This document shows positions 1 to 7,447 of a stretch of 64,000 bases of DNA, in pieces; within the stretch, counting starts at the first letter, position 1, and each line of letters opens with the position of its first letter. Where the stretch lies: positions 2,756,501-2,820,500 of the forward strand of contig CP016211.1 of NCBI GenBank assembly GCA_001931535.1. Reading direction: 5' to 3'. Position numbers and translations under genes: made by a program. Source of the stretch: Minicystis rosea (GTDB lineage Bacteria; Myxococcota_A; Polyangia; Polyangiales; Polyangiaceae). The notes below the pieces were generated by a model. The model worked only from the letters and a program-made list of their open reading frames with translations. It did no database searches and had not been told where the DNA came from.

Positions 1-300
1 TCGTCCCCCACGTGCCCGGATGCGACGAACGTCGCGCCCGAAACGGCGAGACGTCCTGGGAATCGTGAGTGGATCGCGAGGGCCCCCGGCGGCAAAGCCG
101 GGGGTGTGGGGCGCAGGGCGGCTCGCCGACCCGGAGCCCCACATGAAAACCAGAGCGGCGAGGGCACGTGCTCCCGCCGGATGAATCAGGGTCGTGCGCG
201 CATGCTAGGGGGCGCATCCTCGGCGGGCCCACTTTTCGGCCGGTCCGCGTGCTCGGCCCGAAACGCGATCTCCTCCGCGCGGTTCTGATATCGTCCCGGC
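1..300. other. Leading intergenic region, no supported gene
   Basis: I find no convincing coding frame here. Short open frames exist on both strands but have arginine-rich, low-complexity translations typical of shadow frames. The only structured element is the hairpin at 83-104. The region ends at the GTG of the MshEN-domain gene. Confidence 0.6.
83..104. terminator. GC-rich hairpin, possible terminator
   Basis: CCCCCGGC (83-90) pairs perfectly with GCCGGGGG (97-104) around the six-base loop GGCAAA. There is no T-run on either side, so it is either a GC-rich terminator of a gene left of the window or a stand-alone extragenic palindrome. Confidence 0.4.
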
Positions 301-1785
301 GTGTCGATCGACCTGGGACGTCGCCTCATCGCCGCGGGCCTCGTCCCCCCGGAGGAAGTGGAGGCGGCGCTGTTCCTTTCCGTCGCCCGTGGTGTGCCTT
401 TCGCGCGCGTGCTCATCGATCGCGGCGCGATCACCGAGCGCGGCCTCGAGGAAGAGCTGGAGCGGCTCGGCGGCCTCGGCCTCCGCCAGGTCGGCGGTGC
501 CGCGGAGCTCGTCGCGCGCCTCCCGCGGGCCATGTGCCGGCGCCTCGCGGCGCTGCCCACGCGCCTCGATCCGCAGACGGGCACCATCGACGTAGCCGCC
601 GCCGATCCGCTCGATCCACACATCGCGGTGGAGTTCGGCTTTCAGCTCGGCGCGCCCATCCGCGTCGTGCGCGCGCCCATCGCCGCCATCGAGGAGGCCA
701 TCCGCAGGCTCGAGCTGGACGAGCCCGAGGCCACCGCCGTGCGCGCGCGGGAGCGCCGCAAGACACCGCCGTTTCCGCACGGCGCGCCGCAGTCTTCGGT
801 GCCTCCGCCGGTGCTCGACGAGACGCCCATTCCCTTGGTGCGCAAGGTCTCGGGCACGTATCGCGCGACCGAGCCCGCGCCTCCGCCCGTGCGCGCGGAG
901 CCTGCACGCGCGCACGCGCCCTTCACCATGGGCGCGACCGGCGGCGAGGGCACGAACGGCCCGCACCGCGCCACCATTCGCCCGCCGCTCGCGGGCGATC
1001 TGCGCGACATGCCTCTCCCGCCGCGCGACGCGCCCTTGCCGCGCGCGAATCCCGAGCATGTGGCCGACTACAACGGGAACACCGGCGCCAAGGCTCGCGT
1101 TGCGCAGGCCGGTGCCGTCTCGTTCCCGTCGTCGCCGCCGGACGCGCTGGGTGATCGCCACACGCCGCCGTACGGAACGCCGGCGCTCGCGCCGCCCGCC
1201 GAGCCGATGGCGCTCGGTCGCGGCGCGCGCAGCGACGCGCCCCGCGCGACCCTCATGGCCCCGAGCGCGGAGCACGTCGTCGATGACGAGCCGCCGCCCG
1301 AGCCGCCCCGCGTGGTGCGCGCGCCCGACGCCGGCCCCATCCTCGACGCGCTCGATCGCGCCACCTCGCGCGATGAGGTCATCCGTCACGCCATGCGCGG
1401 CATGCGCCTCGTCGCGCGCCGGATCGGCGTCTTCGCGGTGAAGCGCGACGGCTTCCACGGCTGGGCGTGCAACGTCGATCTCGGCGATCCCGACGCCTTT
1501 CGCGAGCTCGTGGTCCCGGGCGATCAACCGAGCATCCTCGCGACCGCGACCGCGACCGCCATCTACCTCGGTCGCATCCCGCCCACGCCCGCGCACGAGC
1601 TGCTGCTCCGCGTGATGGAGCAAACGTCGTCCGACGTCGCCGCCGTCGCCGCCCGTGTCGCCGGCCGCCCCGCGCTGATGCTGCTCGCCGACGAGCTCGA
1701 CGACACGCTCACCGGCACCCGCTTCCTCGTCGATCTCGCGACCGCCGTCGGCGACGCGCTCGGCCGCCTCCTCGCGAGCCGCTGA
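301..1785 (+). CDS. MshEN (GspE N-terminal) domain protein with C-terminal GAF-like region
   Basis: The protein has 494 residues and a GTG start. Residues 1-140 look like the MshEN/GspE N-terminal domain, with a leucine/arginine helix at the very start (LGRRLIAAGLVPPEEVEAAL), and some members of this family bind cyclic di-GMP. A Pro/Ala-rich linker of about 200 residues follows. The last 145 residues look like a GAF-type sensory fold. The AAA ATPase domain of true GspE/PilB secretion motors is absent, so this is a ligand-sensing or partner-binding protein, not a motor. It converges on the vWA lipoprotein gene, with a perfect palindrome between them. The MshEN assignment is fairly secure; the GAF assignment is weaker. 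Confidence 0.75.
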   Translation: MSIDLGRRLIAAGLVPPEEVEAALFLSVARGVPFARVLIDRGAITERGLEEELERLGGLGLRQVGGAAELVARLPRAMCRRLAALPTRLDPQTGTIDVAAADPLDPHIAVEFGFQLGAPIRVVRAPIAAIEEAIRRLELDEPEATAVRARERRKTPPFPHGAPQSSVPPPVLDETPIPLVRKVSGTYRATEPAPPPVRAEPARAHAPFTMGATGGEGTNGPHRATIRPPLAGDLRDMPLPPRDAPLPRANPEHVADYNGNTGAKARVAQAGAVSFPSSPPDALGDRHTPPYGTPALAPPAEPMALGRGARSDAPRATLMAPSAEHVVDDEPPPEPPRVVRAPDAGPILDALDRATSRDEVIRHAMRGMRLVARRIGVFAVKRDGFHGWACNVDLGDPDAFRELVVPGDQPSILATATATAIYLGRIPPTPAHELLLRVMEQTSSDVAAVAARVAGRPALMLLADELDDTLTGTRFLVDLATAVGDALGRLLASR

Positions 1786-1797
1786 CGCGGCACGGGC

Positions 1798-1821
1798 GAT
1801 TCGTTGGAGCTCCAACGAATC
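1798..1821. terminator. Perfect 24-bp palindrome between convergent genes
   Basis: The half-site GATTCGTTGGAG is followed immediately by its exact reverse complement. It lies 12 bases after the MshEN gene and 36 bases before the stop of the opposing vWA gene, so a bidirectional transcription end is the simplest role. With no loop it could instead extrude as a cruciform or bind a dimeric protein. The core GAGCTCCAACGA recurs in the repeat array near 60.1 kb. Confidence 0.55.
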
Positions 1822-1857
1822 ACGCGCGGCGCCCTCGATGTCGCGTGGCTCGTCGGC

Positions 1858-3039
1858 TCAGCCCGTGCTGCCGCCGCAGCCGAAGACCACGTGTACTCCG
1901 TTCACGGCGCCGGCCTTGAGCGTGTCACAGGTCGCGCCGTAGAAGGTGATCTGGTTCGTCCCCGCCGCATAATCCCAGCCGCTCGCGTGCGTCGGATCGC
2001 GCGGAACCGGATCGTGTGAGTCGTCGAGGAACACGTAGATCCGTCCCGGATCCGAGGGCGTGTCGGTGAGCGCGAACGAACAGCTCAGCGTCTTCGCGGC
2101 GATGGCTGCGAGCGCCGTCTCCAAGCTCGCCTCGTCCTCCGCCTTGTAGAAATGCGCCTCCGGATCGCCCGAAGGGACGCCGCCCGCGTCCGCGAAGACG
2201 TCGAGCTGCGTCGGATCGACCTCGGCGCCGAAGCCGACCACGAACGTGGCGACGTTCTGGCTCTGGTGGAGGCCGGCGATCATCGTCGTGGTGCCGGTGT
2301 CGCTGCCGTTCTCGCTGCACGACGCCGTCTGCATCCCGTCCGTGAGCAGGAGCACGTAGCTTTGCCGCGCGGGATCCTGGAGCGCCGGTTCCGTGGTCGC
2401 CTGGTGGATCCCGGAGTCGATGTTCGTCACGCACGGCCCGTCGGGGTAGTAGGGGTCGAGCTTCGACAGCGACGACGAGAGCAGCGCGTGAATCGTCGCC
2501 TCGTTGCCTGGCCCGACCGGGATGGGGATGGGCCCCTGGTGGCAGCTCGGTCCATCGAGATCGGGGAACAGCGTCAGCCCGAAGCGGATCCGCCCCTCGA
2601 ACTGCGTGGTCATCTCGTTGATGGCGTTCACCGCCAGCGTCCACTTCGGCTTGCCGTCCACCTTCGAGGTCATCGAGCACGATCGATCCAGGACGATGAG
2701 CAGGTTGGGTGGCACCTGCGCGGCGGTCGTCGTCATGGCGCCGCACGCTTCGTCGGGCACGCACGCGCCGCTGCCGATGTCGCAGACGAGGCCGGCGTTG
2801 CAATCGGCGTCGGCGACGCAGGCGCCCGCGTCGATGCAGAAGCCCGCGGCGCTGCAGATCTGCGAGGGCGCGCACGCGGGGCTGCAGTCGGAGAGGAAGC
2901 CGGCCCCATCACCGCCGAGGTCGCCGGATGAAGCACCGCTGCCACCTCCCGCGCCGGTGGTGGGCGACGTGGGCGCGGCGCTGCAGCCCGCCAAGGCTTG
3001 AGCCATCAGAAGAGAAGCGAGGGAGAAGAAGTTGCGCAC
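1858..3039 (-). CDS. Secreted lipoprotein with von Willebrand factor A domain
   Basis: The product has 393 residues. I chose the GTG start at 3039 because it places a lipoprotein signal at the N-terminus, with the lipidated cysteine at residue 19 (ALAGC). A Gly/Ser-rich spacer and an EGF-like cysteine-rich stretch (about residues 52-99) lead into a vWA domain. The metal-ion motif DRSCS begins at Asp118. The domain probably binds a divalent cation and a protein ligand at the cell surface. Two related lipoproteins lie at 52285 and 53604. The gene is divergent from the lipoprotein pair starting at 3337. Its ligand is unknown. Confidence 0.85.
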   Translation of the reverse strand: MRNFFSLASLLMAQALAGCSAAPTSPTTGAGGGSGASSGDLGGDGAGFLSDCSPACAPSQICSAAGFCIDAGACVADADCNAGLVCDIGSGACVPDEACGAMTTTAAQVPPNLLIVLDRSCSMTSKVDGKPKWTLAVNAINEMTTQFEGRIRFGLTLFPDLDGPSCHQGPIPIPVGPGNEATIHALLSSSLSKLDPYYPDGPCVTNIDSGIHQATTEPALQDPARQSYVLLLTDGMQTASCSENGSDTGTTTMIAGLHQSQNVATFVVGFGAEVDPTQLDVFADAGGVPSGDPEAHFYKAEDEASLETALAAIAAKTLSCSFALTDTPSDPGRIYVFLDDSHDPVPRDPTHASGWDYAAGTNQITFYGATCDTLKAGAVNGVHVVFGCGGSTG

Positions 3040-3336
3040 GGCATCGTGCGCGTGCAACGCACGAGCCCGCCCGCGTGTGGTCGAGACGGCGACACGACCG
3101 GAGCACCCCGGATGGCCGGCGGACGATGGAGGTGGATCGGAGGTGAGCACATCCGCTGTCGAACGCGGCCCCGGCGAATCGCGCGCGGCCGTGAAGGCCG
3201 GGGCCACCGTCGGCGAAATCAGCGATGTGCTGCGCAGGGTTCGGGGCGAGCACCGCGAGACGCTCACCCTCTGAACGGCAAAGGCCCGTGGACCGGACGC
3301 ACAAACCAGTGTAGAGGGCGGCCGCGGAGGATGGCG

Positions 3337-3687
3337 ATGCAGGGGATGCGTTTGGCAGTGCTGGTCCTGGCGGTGGCGTTGTTCGGGTGCGGCGGCGCGG
3401 GTCGCTTCGTCGGGCGCGGCATGGACGCGTACAAGTACGGCGACTACGCGAACGCGATCGAGCACTTCAACTACATCGAGCGCGAGGGCCTCAAGCTCAA
3501 CGAGCGCGGTGAAGTTCGCTACCTCGTTTACCGCGGCCTCACGCTCGCGCACCTCGGCAAGAAGGACGAAGCCAAGGCCTACCTGCTCAAGGGCAAGGCC
3601 GCTTACGCGGCGGGCGATCCCAACTGGCTGCCGACGGAGATCGTCAGCGAGATGGATCAGATGCTCGCCGAGCTCGGGGTGAAGTGA
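3337..3687 (+). CDS. Small lipoprotein, TPR-like, paralogue of the next gene
   Basis: The protein has 116 residues. Three in-frame ATGs lie close together (3331, 3337, 3346). I chose 3337 because GGAGG at 3326-3330 then sits six bases upstream. The signal peptide ends in LFGC with Cys18 as the likely lipidation site. The mature part is helical, with a tetratricopeptide-like rhythm and the motif RYLVYRGLT shared with the following gene. The two genes are separated by eight bases and probably form an operon with the YhbY-like gene. The family is unrecognised; a periplasmic scaffold role is only a guess. Confidence 0.75.
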   Translation: MQGMRLAVLVLAVALFGCGGAGRFVGRGMDAYKYGDYANAIEHFNYIEREGLKLNERGEVRYLVYRGLTLAHLGKKDEAKAYLLKGKAAYAAGDPNWLPTEIVSEMDQMLAELGVK

Positions 3688-3695
3688 AGGGAACG

Positions 3696-4046
3696 ATGCC
3701 GATCAAGCGGGCGCTCGCGGCGCTCTTCGTGGTGGTCGCCGCATGCGCGCCGGCCACGGCCGTCCAGGTGCAGGAAGGGGTCGCCGCCTTTCACCGCGGG
3801 GAGATCCCGGCGGCGATGCAGCGCTTCGTCGAGACCGAAGGAGATCAGGGCACGCTCAACGCCGAAGGGCAGGTGCGCTATCTGGTCTACCGCGGCCTCG
3901 CGGCCTATCGCCTGGGCCAGAAGGCCGAAGCCAAGTCGCTGCTCGCGAAGGGCAAGCGGGCCTATGATGCGGGCGATCCACGCTGGCTCCCGCGTGAGAT
4001 CGCAGACGAGATGAACAAGGCGCTGACCGAGCTGGGTGGACCATGA
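3696..4046 (+). CDS. Small lipoprotein, TPR-like, tandem duplicate
   Basis: The protein has 116 residues, the same length as its upstream neighbour. It shares RYLVYRGL, an AK-LL-KGK block and a DP-WLP-EI block near the C-terminus, so the pair is a tandem duplication. The ATG at 3696 follows AAGGGA at a good distance. The signal peptide ends in VAAC, with Cys17 as the lipidation site. The stop overlaps the next start as ATGA, which implies coupled translation with the YhbY-like protein. The function is unknown. Confidence 0.75.
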   Translation: MPIKRALAALFVVVAACAPATAVQVQEGVAAFHRGEIPAAMQRFVETEGDQGTLNAEGQVRYLVYRGLAAYRLGQKAEAKSLLAKGKRAYDAGDPRWLPREIADEMNKALTELGGP

Positions 4047-4384
4047 GCGAGCCCTCGAAGAACAATCCGGAAACCAAGGGCCCCCGTCCGCTGACGGGCA
4101 GGCAACGCCGCCACCTCCGCTCGCTCGGTCACCACCTCGAGCCGGTCGTGCAGCTCGGCAAGCAGGGCCTCACCGACGGCATCATCGCCGCCGTGAACGA
4201 AGCGCTGGAGCAGCACGAGCTGATCAAGGTCCGTATCGGCACCGAGTGCCCGGACGAGCGCCACGATGTCGCCGACCGCATCGGCCCGGCCGTGAAAGGC
4301 GAGGTCGCTCAGCTCCTCGGCCGCACCCTGCTGCTCTATCGGCGCCACCCCAAAGAGCCGAAGATCCAGCTCCCCAAGGGCTGA
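4043..4384 (+). CDS. yhbY: YhbY family RNA-binding protein (CRM domain)
   Basis: The product has 113 residues, close to the usual 95-105 of bacterial YhbY plus a short tail. The CRM fold is recognisable from LTGRQRRHLRSLGHHLEP, the basic loop LGKQGLTDG and the strand LIKVRI. YhbY-type proteins associate with pre-50S ribosomal particles and help ribosome assembly. The start overlaps the stop of the upstream lipoprotein gene by four bases. Coupling of a ribosome factor to two lipoproteins is unusual and may reflect gene order more than shared function. Confidence 0.9.
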   Translation: MSEPSKNNPETKGPRPLTGRQRRHLRSLGHHLEPVVQLGKQGLTDGIIAAVNEALEQHELIKVRIGTECPDERHDVADRIGPAVKGEVAQLLGRTLLLYRRHPKEPKIQLPKG

Positions 4385-4412
4385 TCGCGCTTCGAGCGCC
4401 GCGCATCGCCAT

Positions 4413-4429
4413 GAGCGCGCCGCGCGCTC
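4413..4429. terminator. Hairpin between convergent yhbY and hydrolase genes
   Basis: GAGCGCG (4413-4419) pairs with CGCGCTC (4423-4429) around a three-base loop. It lies 28 bases after the yhbY stop, in the gap before the opposing hydrolase stop at 4488. No T-run follows. Confidence 0.35.
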
Positions 4430-4487
4430 GCGAGCGGTGTGCCGTCGTGTCTGCACGGGCGCGTGCTCGCGACGGGCACGTCACGTC

Positions 4488-5405
4488 TCATCGACGTGCT
4501 GCGGGCCTTCGGGCCTCACCCTTTTGAACGACGGCGGCGATGTGATCGGCGACCCGATCCCAGAGCCCGGGCGGAAGGTTGTGCCCCATGCCGTCGATCA
4601 GCACGAGCTCGGCGCCCGGGATCGCCGCGGCCGTGGCGCGCCCGCCGCTCGGATCGCGCATCGTATCGGCGAGCCCGTGCACCACGAGCGCCGGCACGTC
4701 GAGCGTGCGCAGCAGCGTGGTGCGGTCTCCCGACGCGACCTGCGCGACCGCTTGGCGCGCGATGGCGACCTCGTCGTAGTCGCGGTCGTACGCGAGCCCG
4801 GCGGTCTCGGCCACGGCCGCCGGATCGGTCGGGAACGCCGGCGAGCCGACCACCGCGACGTTGCGCACGGCGCGTGCGACGACCTCGTCGCGCGTGCGTG
4901 CGGGCGGCCCTCCGAACAACGCCTTCATGGTCGCGGGGTGCACCTGTCCGACGGACGGGTCGCCGGTCGTCGCCATCATCGTCGTGAGTGATCGCACCCG
5001 CGCCGGGTGCTCGATCGCGATCGTCTGCGCGATCTCGCCGCCCATCGAAGCGCCCACGACGTGGGCAGCATCGAGCTTCAGCACATCGAGCAGGCCGACC
5101 GCGTCGGCCGCCATGTCCGAGAGCGTGTACGACGCCGACGATCGATCGCCCGCGAGCACCGCAGGCAAGTTGGGGGGCACCGCATCACGCATGTGCGTGG
5201 AGCGACCCGCGTCGCGGTTGTCGAAGCGCACCACGTGGAGATCGCGCGCGACGAGCGCCTCCAGAAAGCCGAACGGCCAGCTCACGAGCTGCCCCGCGAG
5301 CCCCATCACCAAGAGCACCGTCGGATGCGTCGGATCGCCGCGCTCCTCCCAAGCGATGTCGAGGTGTGCGGGGCCGACGTTCTTCGCGATCTGTTCGCTC
5401 ATCAT
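4488..5405 (-). CDS. Alpha/beta hydrolase
   Basis: The protein has 305 residues. A nucleophile elbow (GASMGG), an acid in VHGLADTM and a late histidine in GMGHNLP complete the usual Ser-Asp-His triad. The oxyanion region VMGLAGQLVSW and the FDNRDAGRS motif resemble the pimeloyl-ester/aclacinomycin esterase-like branch of the family. The start ATG overlaps the stop of the MerR gene as ATGA, so the two are co-translated. A likely role is hydrolysis of a small hydrophobic compound sensed by the regulator, but the substrate cannot be read from the sequence. Confidence 0.88.
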   Translation of the reverse strand: MMSEQIAKNVGPAHLDIAWEERGDPTHPTVLLVMGLAGQLVSWPFGFLEALVARDLHVVRFDNRDAGRSTHMRDAVPPNLPAVLAGDRSSASYTLSDMAADAVGLLDVLKLDAAHVVGASMGGEIAQTIAIEHPARVRSLTTMMATTGDPSVGQVHPATMKALFGGPPARTRDEVVARAVRNVAVVGSPAFPTDPAAVAETAGLAYDRDYDEVAIARQAVAQVASGDRTTLLRTLDVPALVVHGLADTMRDPSGGRATAAAIPGAELVLIDGMGHNLPPGLWDRVADHIAAVVQKGEARRPAARR

Positions 5406-6124
5406 GGTTCGCGCTCCGTCCGTTGCAGGTTGGAGAGTGCTTGGTCGAGGTACCGCATCAGCGCGGGGCTCCACCCCGCGAAGCTCTTCGGAGGATCGAG
5501 CCGGCGAAGGTGCGCGAGCGCCTCCAGCGTGGCGCGGTCGCCGCCGGCGAACTCGACGATGCGCGCCAGGGCTCTCTGGGCCACGGCGCGTGGCCGCGGC
5601 GCCGATGGCGGCTCTCCATCCTTCATGCACGCACGAAGCTCCTCGCCAATCTCGCGCCAGCGGGCCTCCGCATCCTTCGCGGCGTTCCCTTTCTTCCTGC
5701 GCGCTTCGCTGCGGCGAACGACCCGCGACATCGCTTCGATCGTGGCGAGCACATCCTCGGGTGCGACGTCGCGATCGGCATGCGCGCACGCGTGATCGAG
5801 GAGCGATCGAAGCCGCTCGAGCCCCTCGATCTCCGCAGCGACACGAGCCCGATGCGCACGCAGAAGATCGGCGAGCCCGTCGCGATCGTCATCGAGCATG
5901 CGACCGATGTCCGCGAGCGACAGCCCGAGATCGCGCAGCGCGCGGATGCGGTAGAGGCGCCGCACGTCGTGCTCGTCGTAGAGGCGTTGGCGTCCCTCCG
6001 TGCGCGCAGAGGGCGCGAGCAGACCGATGTGCTCGTAGTGATGGAGCGTCCGCACGGTCAAGCCGGTGGCCTCCGCCAGCTCGCCGATCCGGTAGCGCCG
6101 CCGGCTCCTCGCTCGTTCCTCCAT
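5402..6124 (-). CDS. MerR family regulator with TipAS-like effector domain
   Basis: The product has 240 residues. Residues 10-80 form the winged helix-turn-helix (YRIGELAEATGLTVRTLHHYE), followed by the dimerisation helix. The C-terminal half is helical and ends in GWSPALMRYLDQAL, similar to the TipAS drug-binding domain of multidrug sensors. I chose the ATG at 6124; an upstream in-frame ATG at 6142 would overlap the operator. A perfect palindrome lies at 6142-6160, so autoregulation is expected. The gene is coupled to the hydrolase, suggesting a ligand-induced detoxification or catabolic pair. Confidence 0.9.
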   Translation of the reverse strand: MEERARSRRRYRIGELAEATGLTVRTLHHYEHIGLLAPSARTEGRQRLYDEHDVRRLYRIRALRDLGLSLADIGRMLDDDRDGLADLLRAHRARVAAEIEGLERLRSLLDHACAHADRDVAPEDVLATIEAMSRVVRRSEARRKKGNAAKDAEARWREIGEELRACMKDGEPPSAPRPRAVAQRALARIVEFAGGDRATLEALAHLRRLDPPKSFAGWSPALMRYLDQALSNLQRTEREP

Positions 6125-6141
6125 CGCCGAGGAACGGTACA

Positions 6142-6160
6142 ACCTGACGCGACGTCAGGT
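6142..6160 (-). promoter_or_regulatory. MerR operator and overlapping promoter
   Basis: ACCTGACG and CGTCAGGT form a perfect inverted repeat around CGA. Read on the minus strand, TTGCAC lies just before it and TACCGT just after, with 19 bases between. That is the overlong spacer typical of MerR-controlled promoters, where the regulator must untwist DNA for transcription. The first transcribed base would fall almost on the ATG at 6124, so the mRNA may be leaderless. The -10 match is weak. Confidence 0.7.
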
Positions 6161-6638
6161 GCAAGCACGCGCCGGCGCTTTCCCTGTGTCGCCGTGAGCG
6201 ACAAATGATGTGGTTGAACCAAGCCTCGTCGGGCTCGAGATCCGATTCACCGGGTCGGCAGCAGAGCGAAGGCTCCAGCAGCGACGCGCCCGTTCACGAC
6301 ATGGCAGCTCCACCGCTGTGTCGACGACACCCTCTCTGCCTGGGCGCCGCCGATGGCGGATTGCGGCGCTGCCTGGGCGCAGAATCGATTCTTCCGCGCA
6401 CCCCATGGCGACCGCAGCGACCGGCTCCGAGCCACGTTTGAGGCTTCACCTGGTCGTGATTGCAACCGCGCGATGGCTTGTGTCGCGTGGCCGTGCCTCG
6501 CGAGTGATCGCCGCGTCGAAGTGCGGTGTTCGTCACGAGCGCTCGACGGCTCGCGAGCGCTGAATTCGATGACGTGCGGTATCCGTCGCGAGGACGCGTG
6601 TCGTTCGTCGCGAGCGACCGAGGCTCGTGCGATCGCGG
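6161..6638. other. 478-base intergenic region
   Basis: The region separates the MerR promoter from the toxin stop. Open frames are short and have no convincing coding pattern, homology or ribosome site. I see no strong hairpin, tRNA or repeat. Confidence 0.5.
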
Positions 6639-6953
6639 CTACGGAGCGTCGCCGAGCTGCGAATGGCGCAGCGAGGGGCGGCGCTTGGCTTGCACGATGG
6701 CGAGCGTGGTGATCTCGGCTTCCTGCTCGCGGAACACGATGATGCAGGGGAAGCGCGCGAGCGTGTATTTGCGATACGGGCGCTCGCGGAGGAAGAGGGG
6801 CTGTGCGCCCGGCGCGTCCTCGATGGTGGAGAGGGCCCGCTCGACGGCGGCGACGAGCTCGCGACCGAGGCCGGCGCGCTTCTCGTCATAGAACGCGGCC
6901 GCGGCCGCGAGATCGGCCTCGGCTTCGGGGTGGAAGACCAAGCGGCGCTTCAC
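6639..6953 (-). CDS. RelE/ParE-type toxin of a toxin-antitoxin pair
   Basis: The protein has 104 residues from a GTG at 6953. It has the compact RelE/ParE pattern: VFHPEAEADL at the start, a helix AFYDEKRAGLGREL, and then strands with RERPYRKYTLARFPCIIVFRE near the end. RelE members cut mRNA at the ribosome and ParE members poison gyrase; the sequence does not decide between them. The antitoxin stop at 6961 is seven bases upstream. The weak start and close spacing suggest translation coupled to the antitoxin, which would keep toxin dosage low. Confidence 0.85.
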   Translation of the reverse strand: MKRRLVFHPEAEADLAAAAAFYDEKRAGLGRELVAAVERALSTIEDAPGAQPLFLRERPYRKYTLARFPCIIVFREQEAEITTLAIVQAKRRPSLRHSQLGDAP

Positions 6954-6960
6954 CGCCGCA

Positions 6961-7188
6961 TCACCGGCGCGAGAGGCGATCGAGGGCTCGTTCGCGCACG
7001 TCGCTCCACGGCGCGCCGGGGTCGCGCGTGCTCTGCACACGGCGATCGATCTCGTCGATCCACGCTTCTTCCCAGTCGGGATCGCCGGGGCCCTCCACGC
7101 TGGCGATGAGATTGGAAGCAAGCTCGAGCCGCTCCGCCTCGGGCAACGCAAGAGCGGCGCTGAAGATGTCGCGTGCGGGCTGTGCCAT
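6961..7188 (-). CDS. Addiction-module antitoxin
   Basis: The protein has 75 residues. The pattern ALALPEAERLELASNLIASV followed by a WEEAWIDEIDRRV segment matches the small addiction-module component family that accompanies ParE/RelE toxins. It should wrap the toxin and, as a complex, bind its own promoter. An ATG at 7188 gives a start typical of this family. It lies directly upstream of the toxin in the same direction, the usual order. Confidence 0.82.
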   Translation of the reverse strand: MAQPARDIFSAALALPEAERLELASNLIASVEGPGDPDWEEAWIDEIDRRVQSTRDPGAPWSDVRERALDRLSRR

Positions 7189-7405
7189 GGCGGTGGGGAC
7201 CGAGTCTATCTCAAGAAGGCAGGCCTTCCCAAGCCTCGGCGCCATTGAAATGAGCCCTCGGGACTGCTCCCGAGTTGGACGAATGGCTCTCGTCCAGCAC
7301 CGATCGAATCTGTGCATTCCACACCGATGCGATCGTGAAGCAAGCTCAGAGATGAGGATGAAGCTCATCGAAACCATGATGGTTTCGCGCGCATTGCGAG
7401 GGTGA

Positions 7406-7430
7406 GGCCCGGCCGGTGATCGGCCGGGCC
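7406..7430 (-). terminator. Terminator hairpin after the acyl-CoA dehydrogenase gene
   Basis: GGCCCGGCCG (7406-7415) pairs with CGGCCGGGCC (7421-7430) across the loop GTGAT, a perfect 10-base-pair stem. It starts 17 bases beyond the stop of the dehydrogenase. There is no T-run, as is common in very GC-rich genomes. Confidence 0.65.
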
Positions 7431-7447
7431 GTGCGCCGAAGCGCCCG

